Assembly: GCF_014197105.1 (NCBI RefSeq)
Contig: NZ_JACIEV010000007.1
Location: forward strand, 124,001-188,000
Length of the DNA: 64,000 nt
Origin: Sphingomonas jinjuensis
Lineage (GTDB): Bacteria; Pseudomonadota; Alphaproteobacteria; Sphingomonadales; Sphingomonadaceae
Direction: 5' to 3'
Shown here piece after piece: positions 45,066 through 54,989 of the stretch. The translations under genes and the position numbers were made by a program. Under the pieces are notes generated by a model that saw only the letters and a program-made list of their open reading frames with translations, was not told the origin of the DNA and did no database searches. Position 1 is the stretch's first letter. Each line of letters starts with the position of its first letter.

Positions 45066-45988
45066 GCGACGCCCCCCACGTTCCCGTACTGCTCGACGAG
45101 GTGATCGCCGCGCTCGCCCCCGCCCCGGGCGAGACGATGGTCGATGCCACCTATGGCGCCGGCGGCTACACCCGGGCGATCCTGGCGAGCGGAGCGCGCG
45201 TCATCGCCTTCGACCGTGATCCCGATGCGATCGCGGCGGGGAAATCGCGGGACGAGGCCGGATTGACGCTGGTCCACGATACCTTCTCGGCGATGGCGGC
45301 GCATATCGACGAGGCCGTCGACGGCGTGACGATGGATATCGGCGTGTCGTCGATGCAACTCGACCAGGCCGAGCGCGGCTTCTCGTTCCAGGCGGACGGT
45401 CCGCTCGATATGCGGATGGCGCAAGCGGGGATGACCGCGGCCGACTTCGTCAACGAGGCGGACGAGGGCGAGATCGCCGACGTCCTCTACCAATATGGTG
45501 ACGAGCCGAAGTCGCGCCGGGTGGCGCGCGCGATCGTTGCGGCGCGGCCGATCACCCGGACCGCTGAACTGGCCGTCGTGGTGCGCAAGGCGCTGGGCCA
45601 TCGCCCGCACGACAAGAAGGACCCGGCGACGCGGACCTTCCAGGCGATCCGCATCCACGTGAATCGCGAGCTTGGTGAACTGGCCGACGGGCTTGCTGCT
45701 GCGGAGCGGGTGCTGAAGCCCGGCGGGCGGCTGGCGGTGGTGACGTTCCACAGCCTGGAGGACCGGATGGTGAAGCGCTTCCTGCGCGATCGATCGGGTG
45801 CGGCGCCTTCAGGCTCGCGACATCTGCCCGCGAGCACCACGGGGCCGGCGCCCAGCTTCGAATCGGTCGGCAAGGCGGTGCGCGCAAGTGACGAGGAAGT
45901 GGCGCGCAACCCGCGGGCACGCTCGGCGACATTGAGGACGGCACGGCGCACCGAAGCGCCGGCCTGGGAACAGGGAGTATCGGCATGA
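45062..45988 (+). CDS. rsmH: 16S rRNA (cytosine(1402)-N4)-methyltransferase RsmH
   Basis: The 308-residue enzyme N4-methylates C1402 of 16S rRNA, the same nucleotide RsmI modifies. Motifs are [30 protein letters not shown] (SAM site), [19 protein letters not shown] and [20 protein letters not shown] start overlaps the mraZ stop; the stop overlaps the ftsL start (ATGA). Confidence 0.97.
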   Translation: MSDAPHVPVLLDEVIAALAPAPGETMVDATYGAGGYTRAILASGARVIAFDRDPDAIAAGKSRDEAGLTLVHDTFSAMAAHIDEAVDGVTMDIGVSSMQLDQAERGFSFQADGPLDMRMAQAGMTAADFVNEADEGEIADVLYQYGDEPKSRRVARAIVAARPITRTAELAVVVRKALGHRPHDKKDPATRTFQAIRIHVNRELGELADGLAAAERVLKPGGRLAVVTFHSLEDRMVKRFLRDRSGAAPSGSRHLPASTTGPAPSFESVGKAVRASDEEVARNPRARSATLRTARRTEAPAWEQGVSA

Positions 45989-46626
45989 CGGCGGCGTATC
46001 GGTTGAGGGGGATTGGGTGGTTCGCCGCGTGCGTCGCCATCGTGCTCGCCTTCTATCTGGTGTCGCTGCAGGTCGCGGCGGAGCGCAAGAAGCTCGACCA
46101 GATGAACGCGCGGATAGGCTCGGCCGAGCGCGACATCCGCGCGCTCGAGACCGAGTTCAACACCCGTGCCAATCTGGCGCAGCTGGAGCGGTGGAACGGC
46201 GAGACGCTGGCGCTGTCGGCGCCGACCGCGCGCCAATTCGTCGGCAGCGAGGCGGCGCTCGCCAGCATCGACGTCAACCAGCCGGCCGGTCCGGTCGTCC
46301 CCGGCCAGAGCGGCGGCGCGATCCAGACCGCAGCGCTGGTGGTGCCGTCGATGCCGACGCCCATCGCGCCCGCCACGCCGACGCCGGCGCAGCTTCAGGT
46401 CGCCGCCGCGCTGCCCGCCGCCAAGCCGAGCGTGATCCGCGTCGCGTCGGTGACGATCGACCGCGCCGCGCCGGCCGCCGCACGCGCCACCCACGCGGCG
46501 CGCGGCGCCGCCGCGGTGGCGAAGGTCCGGCCGGAGGCGGTGGCGATGCTCGACAAGAAGCTGCTGTCCGACACGACGCTGGGCGACATCCTGACCAACG
46601 CCCGCCGCGAGGCACGGGTGCGTTGA
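45985..46626 (+). CDS. ftsL: FtsL-like division protein with long C-terminal extension
   Basis: The 213-residue product is positioned as FtsL. It has a membrane segment near the N-terminus ([20 protein letters not shown]) and a coiled-coil ([20 protein letters not shown], then LARLEtype leucine-heptads in NLAQLERWN). Beyond about residue 85 a proline/alanine-rich tail of about 125 residues follows, roughly double the typical FtsL of about 100. The tail is likely periplasmic. Divisome recruitment of FtsI and FtsQ is inferred from position and family. Confidence 0.82.
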   Translation: MTAAYRLRGIGWFAACVAIVLAFYLVSLQVAAERKKLDQMNARIGSAERDIRALETEFNTRANLAQLERWNGETLALSAPTARQFVGSEAALASIDVNQPAGPVVPGQSGGAIQTAALVVPSMPTPIAPATPTPAQLQVAAALPAAKPSVIRVASVTIDRAAPAAARATHAARGAAAVAKVRPEAVAMLDKKLLSDTTLGDILTNARREARVR

Positions 46627-48341
46627 CCGCGCTCGTTGCCCGCCCGCTGGTCCAGCGCCAGACCGCGCAGGCGCGCCACGCGCTGGTCGCGACCGCACAT
46701 ACGCGGCTGATGGTGCTGATGCTGCTGTTCGCGGCGGCGGTGACGCTGGTGATCGGGCGGCTGGCGATGCTGGCGATCTCGTCGGGCGAAGAGGCGCGCG
46801 CACGCGTCGCGACGCTGGCGGCGCGCGGCGACCTGATCGACCGCAACGGCGCGCCGCTGGCGCGGACGATCGCGTCGTGGACGATCGCGGTCCATCCCAA
46901 GAAGATCCTGGGCGACAAGTCGGCGATCGCGGCGAAGCTCGCGGCGCTGATGCCCGAGCGTGGCGACCAGGCGTGGTTCTACCGCCAGCTGACGCGTGAC
47001 ACCAACTTCGCCTATCTCAACCAGCGCGCCAGCCCGACGCTGGTCGAGCAGGTCAACGCGATCGGCGAGCCGGCGATCGTCTTCGCGCAGGAGACGCAGC
47101 GGCTATACCCGCAGTCGACGATGGCGGCGCACGCGCTCGGCTTTCTATCGACCGACGGCCACGGCATGAGCGGGATGGAGCGCGTGCTCGACCAACGGCT
47201 GCTCGATCCGGCCGAAGGCGGCAAGCCCGTCGCGCTGTCGCTCGACACCCGCGTCCAGGCGGCGCTGGAGAGCGAGCTGACGCGGGCGATGGGCACTTTT
47301 TCCGCGCGCGGTGCCGGCGGCGTCGTTCTCGACGTCTCGACCGGCGAGGTGATCGCGATGGTCTCGCTGCCGACGTTCAATCCCAACCGCGTCGGCATGT
47401 CGGGCAGCGAGGAACTGCGCAACATCACAACGCAGAGCGTGTTCGAGCTCGGCTCGACGTTCAAGCCGATCACGATGGCGGCGGCGATCGACAATGGCGT
47501 CGTCACCTCGATGGATCGCCGCTTCGACGCGACGCACCCGCTTCAGGTCGGCCGCTTCACCATTCACGACGAGCGCGGCGATCCGAAGCGCTGGCTGAAC
47601 ATGGCCGAAACGCTGATCTATTCGTCGAACGTCGCCACCGCGCGCGTCGCCGACGAGGTGGGCCCGGCGCGGATGCAGGCGATGTTCCGCAAGCTCGGCT
47701 TCGACACCAAGCCCGACATCGAATTGCGCGAGAAGGGGCGCCCGCTGTGGCCCGGCTATTGGGCGCGGACGACGACGATGACGACCGCCTATGGCCATGG
47801 CATCGCGGTGACGCCGCTTCACCTCGCCTCCGCCTATGCGGCGCTGGTCAACGGCGGCACGTGGCGGCCGGCGACGCTGCTGAAGGTCGAGCCGGGTCAT
47901 GCCGCGCAGGGGCGCCGCGTGATCAGCGAGGCGACGAGCGCGCGGATGCGCCAGATGCTGCGGCTGATCGTGATGCGCGGCACCGGCCGCAAGGGCGACG
48001 CGCCGGGCTATCGCGTGGGTGGCAAGACCGGCACGGCCGAGGCGGCGGTGGCGGGTGGTTACGACCGGTCGCGCAACGTCGCGACCTTCGCCGCCGCCTT
48101 CCCGATGGACGCGCCGCGCTACGTCGTCTTGGCGATGCTCGACTCGCCGCAGGGGACGAAGGAAACCGGCGGGTGGAAGACCGCGGCGTGGAATGCGGCG
48201 CCGGTCGTCGGGCGGACGATCGCACGGGTCGGCGCGATGCTGGGCGTGACGCCGGACGAGACGCGCGATATCGACGTCTCCGATATCGTCCCGACGCTGT
48301 GGCAGGATCCGACCGAGAAGCCCATGAGCGGCGGCCAATGA
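46623..48341 (+). CDS. ftsI: Peptidoglycan D,D-transpeptidase FtsI (PBP3)
   Basis: The 572-residue division-specific transpeptidase has an N-terminal membrane helix (LMVLMLLFAAAVTLVIGRLA), a non-catalytic domain with GDLIDRNGAPLA, and a transpeptidase domain. The active-site SxxK is S278-T-F-K281, the SxN triad is S334-S-N336 and the KTG motif is K468-T-G470. The start is a rare TTG at 46623 that overlaps the ftsL stop (TTGA), matching the other couplings in the cluster. No ATG or GTG fits upstream without entering ftsL. Confidence 0.95.
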   Translation: MTALVARPLVQRQTAQARHALVATAHTRLMVLMLLFAAAVTLVIGRLAMLAISSGEEARARVATLAARGDLIDRNGAPLARTIASWTIAVHPKKILGDKSAIAAKLAALMPERGDQAWFYRQLTRDTNFAYLNQRASPTLVEQVNAIGEPAIVFAQETQRLYPQSTMAAHALGFLSTDGHGMSGMERVLDQRLLDPAEGGKPVALSLDTRVQAALESELTRAMGTFSARGAGGVVLDVSTGEVIAMVSLPTFNPNRVGMSGSEELRNITTQSVFELGSTFKPITMAAAIDNGVVTSMDRRFDATHPLQVGRFTIHDERGDPKRWLNMAETLIYSSNVATARVADEVGPARMQAMFRKLGFDTKPDIELREKGRPLWPGYWARTTTMTTAYGHGIAVTPLHLASAYAALVNGGTWRPATLLKVEPGHAAQGRRVISEATSARMRQMLRLIVMRGTGRKGDAPGYRVGGKTGTAEAAVAGGYDRSRNVATFAAAFPMDAPRYVVLAMLDSPQGTKETGGWKTAAWNAAPVVGRTIARVGAMLGVTPDETRDIDVSDIVPTLWQDPTEKPMSGGQ

Positions 48342-48351
48342 GGAAGGCGGC

Positions 48352-49767
48352 ATGAAATTGAGTGCGCTGACCGGCGGGAGCGAGGAGGCGCACGTCACGG
48401 GGTTCGCGATCGACCATCGTAAGGTGGCGCCGGGGACCGTGTTCGGCGCATTTCGCGGCGCGCGGGTGAACGGCGAGGACTTCATCGCCGACGCGATCCG
48501 ATCGGGTGCGATCGCGGTGGTGACTCGCCCCGGCGTGCCGGTCGAGGGCGCAGCGGCGATCCGCGCCGACGAGCCGCGCGCCTGCTTCGCCGATCTCGCC
48601 GCGAAATTCTTTGCGCCCTTCCCCGGGACGGCGGTCGCGGTGACGGGAACCAACGGCAAGACCTCGACCGTCGAGATGACCCGCCAGCTGTGGCGGATGG
48701 CGGGGCACCATGCCGCCTCGATCGGCACGCTGGGCGTGACGACCGCCGACGAGCGGGTGACGACCGGACTGACGACGCCCGATATAGTGACCTTCCTGTC
48801 GAACGTCGCCGGGCTGGCGCGCGAGGGCGTGACCCATTTAGCGTTCGAGGCGTCGAGTCATGGGCTGTCGCAATATCGCACCCAGGGGCTGCCGATTGCG
48901 GCGGCAGCGTTCACCAACCTCAGCCGCGATCACCTCGACTATCATGGCGACATGGGCGCCTATCTCGCCGCCAAGATGCGGTTGTTTTCCGATGTGCTCA
49001 GCGACGACGGCACCGCGGTGGTGTGGGCGGACGATGTCCACTCGGCCCGCGTGATCGATCTGGCCCGTGCGCGCGGCAACCAGCTGATTACCGTCGGCGA
49101 GCATGGCGCCACGCTGCGACTGGTGGGGCGTGAGCCGACGTTGCTGGGGCAGGGGCTGTCGATCGAGGCGGAGGGCGTCGTCCACCGCGTCCAGCTGCCG
49201 CTGATCGGCGCCTATCAGGCGGCGAACGCGCTGGTGTCGGCGGGGCTGGTGATCGCGACCGGCGGCGAGGTGGCGGCAACGCTGCAGTCGCTGGCGCGGT
49301 TGCAGCCGGTGCGCGGGCGGCTGGAGCGAGCGACGATCACCCGTGCCGGCGCGCCGGTCTATGTCGACTACGCCCATACCCCCGACGCGCTCGAGGCGGC
49401 GATCGCGGCGCTGAAGCCGCATGCCAGGGGCCGGCTGATCGTGGTGTTCGGTGCCGGCGGCGACCGTGACGAGGGCAAGCGCGAGGCGATGGGGCAGGTC
49501 GCGGTGACGCAGGCCGACCGGGTGATCGTGACCGACGACAATCCGCGGTCCGAAGATGCCGCCGCGATCCGCCGCGCCGTGTTGAAGGGCGCGCGCGGGG
49601 CGAGCGAGATCGGCGACCGGCGCGAGGCGATCGCGGCCGCGGTTCGCGAGGCTGGGCCGGAGGATATCGTGCTCGTCGCCGGCAAGGGGCACGAGCAGGG
49701 GCAGATCGTCGGCGACCTGGTGCTGCCGTTCGACGACGTCCAGGTCGCGCGCGAGGTGGCGGCGTGA
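48352..49767 (+). CDS. murE: UDP-MurNAc-L-Ala-D-Glu:meso-DAP ligase MurE
   Basis: The 471-residue Mur ligase adds meso-diaminopimelate. The P-loop AVTGTNGKTSTVEM is followed by the carbamylated-lysine region and the meso-DAP specificity motif DNPR (TDDNPRSEDAA). VAGKGHEQGQ completes the C-terminal domain. This tells that the peptidoglycan is DAP type. Its end was once joined directly to murF but is now separated by a repeat. Confidence 0.97.
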   Translation: MKLSALTGGSEEAHVTGFAIDHRKVAPGTVFGAFRGARVNGEDFIADAIRSGAIAVVTRPGVPVEGAAAIRADEPRACFADLAAKFFAPFPGTAVAVTGTNGKTSTVEMTRQLWRMAGHHAASIGTLGVTTADERVTTGLTTPDIVTFLSNVAGLAREGVTHLAFEASSHGLSQYRTQGLPIAAAAFTNLSRDHLDYHGDMGAYLAAKMRLFSDVLSDDGTAVVWADDVHSARVIDLARARGNQLITVGEHGATLRLVGREPTLLGQGLSIEAEGVVHRVQLPLIGAYQAANALVSAGLVIATGGEVAATLQSLARLQPVRGRLERATITRAGAPVYVDYAHTPDALEAAIAALKPHARGRLIVVFGAGGDRDEGKREAMGQVAVTQADRVIVTDDNPRSEDAAAIRRAVLKGARGASEIGDRREAIAAAVREAGPEDIVLVAGKGHEQGQIVGDLVLPFDDVQVAREVAA

Positions 49768-49783
49768 GCCTGTCGACCACCCT

Positions 49784-49860
49784 CGTCATGCTGAACTTGT
49801 TTCAGCATCTCTCGGTGGCGCGCCTGCGGCCCGAAATCCTGAAACAAGTTCAGGATGACG
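49784..49860. repeat. Type C inverted repeat splitting murE and murF
   Basis: 22-bp arms, CGTCATGCTGAACTTGTTTC with AG (49784-49805) and CTGAAACAAGTTCAGGATGA with CG (49839-49860), match with one mismatch. The flanking DNA, 49754-49781 and about 49869-49896, is a diverged copy of one 28-bp stretch containing GCGTGAGCCT, the murE stop/murF start junction. Confidence 0.88.
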
Positions 49861-49879
49861 GAGTGCGGGAGGCGGCCGC

Positions 49880-51244
49880 GTGAGCCTCTGGACCGCCGCC
49901 GAGATCGCCGCCGCGACCGACGGCATCGCATCGACCGACTTCACCGTATCGGGCGTTGCGTTCGACAGCCGTGAGGTCGGCGCGGGCGACCTGTTCGTCG
50001 CGCTGACCGGCGTGAGCACCGACGGCCACCGCTTCCTGGCCCAGGCGTTCGCGCAGGGGGCGGCCGGGGCGATCGTAAGTGCGCCTTGCGACGACCCGCA
50101 TGTGCGGGTGACCGACACCTTCGCGGCACTGAACGACCTCGGCCGCGCCGCCCGCGCGCGGATGCAGGGTGTCGTCATCGGCGTCACCGGATCGGTCGGC
50201 AAGACCAGCGCCAAGGAAGCATTGTTCGCGGCGCTGGACCGGTCGATGCCCGAAGCGGTGCACCGCTCGGTCAAGAGCTACAACAACCATACCGGCGTGC
50301 CGCTCAGCCTGGCGCGGATGCCGCGCGACACGCGGGTCGGCGTGTTCGAGATGGGGATGAACCATGCGGGCGAGCTGGCGCAGCTGACCCGGCTGGTGCG
50401 CCCGCATGTCGCGATCGTCACCGCCATCGCGCCCGCGCACACCGAATTCTTCAGCGGCGAGGAAGCGATCGCCGACGCCAAGGGCGAGATCTTCCAGGGG
50501 CTGGAGCCCGGCGGCACCGCGATCGTGCCGTTCGACAGCCCGCACCGCGACCGGCTGATCGCCGCCGCCAAGCCCTATGCGTCGCACATCGTGACGTTCG
50601 GCCTGGAGAAGGGCGCCGATGTCCATGCGATGGAGGCGATGCGCGTCGCGACCGGCGGCACCTTCGTCACCGCGCGCGTCGGCGAGCGGGAGCTGAGCTT
50701 CACGCTGGCGCAGCCGGGCATGCACTGGGTGTCGAACGCGCTGGCGGTGCTCGCCGCAGTCGATGCGGCGGGCGGCGACCTGGGGCAGGCGGGGCTGGCG
50801 CTGGCGGAACTGGGCGGTCTTCCCGGGCGCGGTGCACGCTTCGAGGCGCGTGTGGCTGACGGCCGGGCGCTGGTGATCGACGAAAGCTACAACGCCAATC
50901 CTGCTTCGATGCGCGCGACGCTCGCCGTGCTGGCACACGAACCGGGGCGGCACGTCGCCGTGCTCGGCGAGATGCGCGAACTCGGCGACGATTCAGCGCG
51001 CTATCACGCGGATCTTGCGGAGCCGGTAATGGCCGCGCGCGTCGAAACGGCGCTTCTCGTCGGTGAAGCGATGGCGCCGCTCGCACGGGCGCTTGAGGCG
51101 CGGCTCCATGTCGTCCATGTGCCCGATGCGACCGCGGCACGCGCGGCGCTGGGGGATATGCTGGCACCGGGCGATGCGGTGCTCATCAAGGGTTCGAATG
51201 GCGTAGGGCTGTCGCGGCTCGTCGCGGCGCTCAGGGGCGGGTAG
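49880..51244 (+). CDS. murF: UDP-MurNAc-tripeptide:D-Ala-D-Ala ligase MurF
   Basis: The 454-residue Mur ligase adds the terminal D-Ala-D-Ala. The P-loop GVTGSVGKTSAKEAL, GVFEMGMNHAGE and VIDESYNANPASM are conserved. The GTG start follows GGGAGG at good spacing, lying in DNA duplicated from the murE end. The stop directly precedes the mraY ATG. Confidence 0.97.
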   Translation: MSLWTAAEIAAATDGIASTDFTVSGVAFDSREVGAGDLFVALTGVSTDGHRFLAQAFAQGAAGAIVSAPCDDPHVRVTDTFAALNDLGRAARARMQGVVIGVTGSVGKTSAKEALFAALDRSMPEAVHRSVKSYNNHTGVPLSLARMPRDTRVGVFEMGMNHAGELAQLTRLVRPHVAIVTAIAPAHTEFFSGEEAIADAKGEIFQGLEPGGTAIVPFDSPHRDRLIAAAKPYASHIVTFGLEKGADVHAMEAMRVATGGTFVTARVGERELSFTLAQPGMHWVSNALAVLAAVDAAGGDLGQAGLALAELGGLPGRGARFEARVADGRALVIDESYNANPASMRATLAVLAHEPGRHVAVLGEMRELGDDSARYHADLAEPVMAARVETALLVGEAMAPLARALEARLHVVHVPDATAARAALGDMLAPGDAVLIKGSNGVGLSRLVAALRGG

Positions 51245-52315
51245 ATGTTGTATTGGATCGCCGAGCACCTGGGCTTCCCGGGGCTGCTCAACCTCATCCG
51301 GTATCAGTCGTTTCGCACCGGCGCGGCCGTGGCGACGGCGCTGTTCATCGGCCTGATCATCGGCCCGCGCTTCATCGGCTGGCTGCGCGTGCGCCAGGGC
51401 AAGGGTCAGCCGATCCGCGCCGACGGTCCGCAGACCCACCTTGCCAAGCGCGGTACGCCGACGATGGGCGGGCTGATGATCCTGACCAGCCTGACCTTGT
51501 CGATGGTCATCTGGATGGATTTCGCCAATCCGTTCGTCTGGGCATGCCTGTTCGTGACGCTGGGCTTCGGCGCGATCGGCTTCCTCGACGATTACGACAA
51601 GGTGAGGAAGGCGACGACGGCGGGCGTGCCGGGGCGCATCCGCCTGCTGCTGGAATTCATCATCGCCGGGATCGCGGCGTGGATCATCATGGGGCAGAAC
51701 GGGCCGCACCTGTACCTGCCCTTCACCCAGCGGCTCTACATCGACCTGGGGCTGTTCTATCCGGTGTTCGCGGCGTTCACGATCGTGTCGTTCGGCAATG
51801 CCGTGAACCTGACCGACGGGCTCGACGGCCTGGCAACGATGCCGGTGATCATCGCCAGCGTCGCGTTCATGGTCATCGTGTACCTGGCGGGCAACGTGAA
51901 GTTCGCCGAGTATCTCGGCATTCCGCACGTCCCCGGCGCGGGCGAGCTGGCGCTGTTCTGCGGCGCGGTGGTCGGCGCGGGCCTGGCGTTCCTGTGGTAC
52001 AATGCGCCGCCCGCGGCGGTGTTCATGGGCGACACCGGCAGCCTGGCGCTGGGCGGCGCGCTCGGCACGATCGCGGTCGTCGCGCATCACGAGATCGTGC
52101 TGGGAATCATCGGCGGGCTGTTCGTGGTCGAGGCGATGTCGGTCATCATCCAGGTGTTCTGGTACAAACGTACCGGCAAGCGCATCTTCCGCATGGCGCC
52201 GATCCACCACCATTTCGAACAGCTCGGCTGGAGCGAGCCGACGGTGGTGATCCGCTTCTGGATCATCGCCTTCGTGCTGGCGCTCGCCGGCCTGTCGACG
52301 CTAAAGCTGCGGTGA
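51245..52315 (+). CDS. mraY: Phospho-MurNAc-pentapeptide transferase MraY
   Basis: The 356-residue polytopic membrane enzyme makes lipid I from UDP-MurNAc-pentapeptide and undecaprenyl phosphate. Signatures are [26 protein letters not shown] with catalytic aspartates, [13 protein letters not shown] and the C-terminal APIHHHFE. Length is normal. It starts directly at the murF stop and overlaps murD (GTGA). Confidence 0.98.
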   Translation: MLYWIAEHLGFPGLLNLIRYQSFRTGAAVATALFIGLIIGPRFIGWLRVRQGKGQPIRADGPQTHLAKRGTPTMGGLMILTSLTLSMVIWMDFANPFVWACLFVTLGFGAIGFLDDYDKVRKATTAGVPGRIRLLLEFIIAGIAAWIIMGQNGPHLYLPFTQRLYIDLGLFYPVFAAFTIVSFGNAVNLTDGLDGLATMPVIIASVAFMVIVYLAGNVKFAEYLGIPHVPGAGELALFCGAVVGAGLAFLWYNAPPAAVFMGDTGSLALGGALGTIAVVAHHEIVLGIIGGLFVVEAMSVIIQVFWYKRTGKRIFRMAPIHHHFEQLGWSEPTVVIRFWIIAFVLALAGLSTLKLR

Positions 52316-53757
52316 TCACCAGCCCCGCCTGGGCCGGCAAGCGCTACGCCGTGCTGGGGCTCGCCCGCTCCGGCGCCGCGACGGTGCGCGCGTTGGTTGC
52401 GGCTGGGGCGAAGGTGGTCGCGTGGGATTCGGACGAGGCGAAGCGGGACGCCATCAAGCCCCTCCCCTTCAGGGGAGGGGTCGGGGGTGGGGGAAGTCTC
52501 ACCGAGACCAGTGCCCGTGGCCCCCACCCCAACCCAGTTTTGGGTGAAGCTGCCCCCAGCAGCTTCAGGTCGATGCGGGGCATCGACCGACCCGAAACTC
52601 CTGAAGGGGAGGGGCTTTTGACGATCGCTCCCCTCGACGACTTGACCGGCTTCGACGCGCTGGTCGTGTCGCCCGGCGTCCCGATCAACACCCACCCGAT
52701 CGCCGCGAAGGCGCGGGCGGCCGGGGTGCCGATCATCGGCGACATCGAGCTGTTCGCCGAGGCGCGCAGCGCACTGCCGCCGCACAAAGTGGTCGGGATC
52801 ACCGGCACCAACGGCAAGTCGACGACGACCGCGCTGGTCCACCACATGCTGCAAACCGCGGGCGTGCCGTCGCTGATGGGCGGCAACATCGGCGCGCCGA
52901 TCCTGGGCGAGCGGCCGCTGCCCGAGGGCGGGGTCTATGTGCTCGAGCTGTCGAGCTATCAGATCGACCTGACGTTCAGCCTCGACTGCGACGTCGCGGT
53001 GTTGCTCAACGTCACGCCGGATCATCTCGACCGTTACGAGGGCTTCGAAGCGTATCGTGCATCGAAGTTGAGGCTGCTCGACATGCAATCGTCGGAGCAT
53101 GTCGCGGTCGTTGCCAGCGAGGACAATGGCGTGGGGCCGGCGGTCCGCTCGATGACGACGGGTGCCGAACTGACCCAGTGGTTCGGCGGCAACTACGCTA
53201 CCGACTTTGCCGCCGAGCAATCGGAGTGGCCCGCCCTGCAGGGGCCGCACAACGCACAGAACGCTTGGTCCGCCAGGGTAGCCTGCCTAGCGCTTGACCT
53301 GTCTCACGACGTGATCGACGCGGGTCTGCGCACCTATACCGGCCTCCCCCACCGCATGGAGCGCGTCGGCACCTATGACGGCGTGACCTTCGTCGATGAC
53401 AGCAAGGCGACCAATCCCGAAAGTGCGGCGCCGGCGCTGGCGGCGTTTCCGAGGGTTCACTGGATCGTCGGCGGCAAGGCGAAGGGGGACGACCTCGACG
53501 CCTGCCTGCCGCATCTCGGCAACGTTATCGCCGCCTACACGATCGGCGAGGCGGGGCCGGTGTTCGCGCGCGTGCTGGCGCCGCATGTCGCGGTGCACGA
53601 GGCGGGGACGCTGGCGGAGGCGGTGCGGCTCGCCGCGGCGGCCGCGCAGCGCGGCGAGGTGGTGCTGCTGTCGCCCGCCGCCGCCAGTTTCGATCAATTT
53701 ACGGACTATGCCGCGCGGGGGCGCGCGTTTCGCGAGGCGGTGGAGGGGCTGCGATGA
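52312..53757 (+). CDS. murD: UDP-MurNAc-L-Ala:D-Glu ligase MurD, with internal repeat-derived segment
   Basis: The 481-residue enzyme adds D-glutamate. The family norm is about 430-460. The N-terminal UDP-binding Rossmann domain begins [20 protein letters not shown], and the P-loop [11 protein letters not shown] lies at about 161-171. C-terminal [12 protein letters not shown] and [10 protein letters not shown] are conserved. Residues 49-102 (KPLPFRGGV... to EGL) are encoded by an inverted-repeat element, placed after the strand [12 protein letters not shown] and before [11 protein letters not shown]. The frame stays open and exactly 54 codons are added or replaced. GTG start overlaps mraY. 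Confidence 0.95.
   Translation: MITSPAWAGKRYAVLGLARSGAATVRALVAAGAKVVAWDSDEAKRDAIKPLPFRGGVGGGGSLTETSARGPHPNPVLGEAAPSSFRSMRGIDRPETPEGEGLLTIAPLDDLTGFDALVVSPGVPINTHPIAAKARAAGVPIIGDIELFAEARSALPPHKVVGITGTNGKSTTTALVHHMLQTAGVPSLMGGNIGAPILGERPLPEGGVYVLELSSYQIDLTFSLDCDVAVLLNVTPDHLDRYEGFEAYRASKLRLLDMQSSEHVAVVASEDNGVGPAVRSMTTGAELTQWFGGNYATDFAAEQSEWPALQGPHNAQNAWSARVACLALDLSHDVIDAGLRTYTGLPHRMERVGTYDGVTFVDDSKATNPESAAPALAAFPRVHWIVGGKAKGDDLDACLPHLGNVIAAYTIGEAGPVFARVLAPHVAVHEAGTLAEAVRLAAAAAQRGEVVLLSPAAASFDQFTDYAARGRAFREAVEGLR
52456..52617. repeat. Type E-like inverted-repeat element inside murD, in frame
   Basis: Perfect 17-bp terminal inverted repeats AAGCCCCTCCCCTTCAG and CTGAAGGGGAGGGGCTT flank 128 bp with further GC-rich inverted segments (GGTCGGGGGTGGGG against CCCCCACCCCAACC). 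Total length is 162 bp (54 codons). It is translated as part of MurD. Confidence 0.92.
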
Positions 53758-54989
53758 CCGATGTGCGCCGAGACCAGGGGTTGATCGCCCGGGTGAAGAG
53801 CCGGGGCGGACGTGGCGATCGCTCGCCGCTCGGCACCTGGTTCTGGGATATCGACCGGCTGCTGCTGCTGCTGACGCTGTTCCTAATGGCGATCGGGCTG
53901 GTCGCGGTCGCCGCCGCCAGCCCCGCCACCGCAGTCCGTTATTCGGGCGAGCACCACAAGATCGCGCCGCTCTATTACTTCTGGCGCCAGCTGATGTGGA
54001 TCGGCGTCTCGCTCCCCGTGCTGTTCGGCGTCTCGATGCTGCCGGTCACGACGGCGCGGCGAATGGCGTTGCTCGGCGCGGCGATATTCGCGACCTTCCT
54101 GGCGCTGACGCCGCTGATCGGTGCCGAGCATAACGGCGCGCGGCGCTGGATCGGCGTCGGCATCTCCGAATTCCAGCCCTCGGAGTTCCTGAAGCCGCTG
54201 TTCATCGTTGCCATCGCCTGGGTGCTGTCGCTGAAGGCGAAGGAGCAGGAGCTGCCGACGGTGTTGATCACCGGCGCGATGACCGGTTGCGTCGCAGTGC
54301 TGCTGATGCTCCAGCCCGACTTCGGCCAGACCGTGATCTTCTGCGGGGTGTGGCTCGCGCTGCTGATGATCGCAGGCACGCCGCCCAAGGTGCTGGCAGG
54401 GATCGTCGGCATGGTGCCGGTCGGGCTGGTCTGCGCCTATCTCTTCTATTCGACCGCGCGTCAGCGGATCGACGCGTTCCTGTTTCCCGGCGTCGACGGC
54501 GAGGGCGCGGCGGATCATTTCCAGGTCAACGCCGCGCACAACACGCTGACCGCAGGCGGCTGGACCGGCACCGGGCCGGGCGGCGGCAGCGCCAAGTTCG
54601 GCCTGCCCGAGGCGCACACCGACTATATCTTCTCGGTGATCGGGGAGGAGTTCGGGCTGATCGCCTGCGCCGTCATCGCCGTCGTGTTCCTGGCGGTGGT
54701 GGTGCGCGTGTTCGTCAAGCTGCTCGACGAGCAGGATGAGTTCAAGCTGCTCGCCGCGTCGGGCCTGGCGGTGCAGTTCGGCGCGCAGGCGCTGGTGTCG
54801 ATGGCGGTTAACACCGGGCTCGCCCCGTCGAAGGGCATGACGCTGCCCTTCATCAGCTATGGCGGATCGTCGATGATCGCGCTGTCGATCGGGATGGGGC
54901 TGCTGCTCGCCTTCACCCGGCGCAATCCGTTCCTGACGCGCAGTCCCTATGTCGTTAGCTGGGGCGACAGGGTACAGGGCGATCGATGA
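53754..54989 (+). CDS. ftsW: FtsW, SEDS family peptidoglycan glycosyltransferase
   Basis: The 411-residue polytopic division protein polymerises septal glycan strands together with FtsI. Conserved SEDS motifs include GARRWIGVGISEFQPSEF, QPDFGQTVIFCGVWLALL and LPFISYGGSSMIALSIGMG. An N-terminal charged region (RVKSRGGRGDRSPLG) is cytoplasmic. Overlaps murD and murG by four bases (ATGA). Confidence 0.97.
   Translation: MTDVRRDQGLIARVKSRGGRGDRSPLGTWFWDIDRLLLLLTLFLMAIGLVAVAAASPATAVRYSGEHHKIAPLYYFWRQLMWIGVSLPVLFGVSMLPVTTARRMALLGAAIFATFLALTPLIGAEHNGARRWIGVGISEFQPSEFLKPLFIVAIAWVLSLKAKEQELPTVLITGAMTGCVAVLLMLQPDFGQTVIFCGVWLALLMIAGTPPKVLAGIVGMVPVGLVCAYLFYSTARQRIDAFLFPGVDGEGAADHFQVNAAHNTLTAGGWTGTGPGGGSAKFGLPEAHTDYIFSVIGEEFGLIACAVIAVVFLAVVVRVFVKLLDEQDEFKLLAASGLAVQFGAQALVSMAVNTGLAPSKGMTLPFISYGGSSMIALSIGMGLLLAFTRRNPFLTRSPYVVSWGDRVQGDR

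Noticed and set aside
46017..46622. Longer FtsI frame extending upstream across ftsL
   Set aside because: The extension is arginine-rich out-of-frame translation of ftsL; the conserved start fits TTG 46623.
52448..52620. Assembly error or pseudogene explanation for the murD insert
   Set aside because: The frame stays open, the insert length is exactly divisible by three, and MurD motifs continue normally afterwards, so the gene looks intact.
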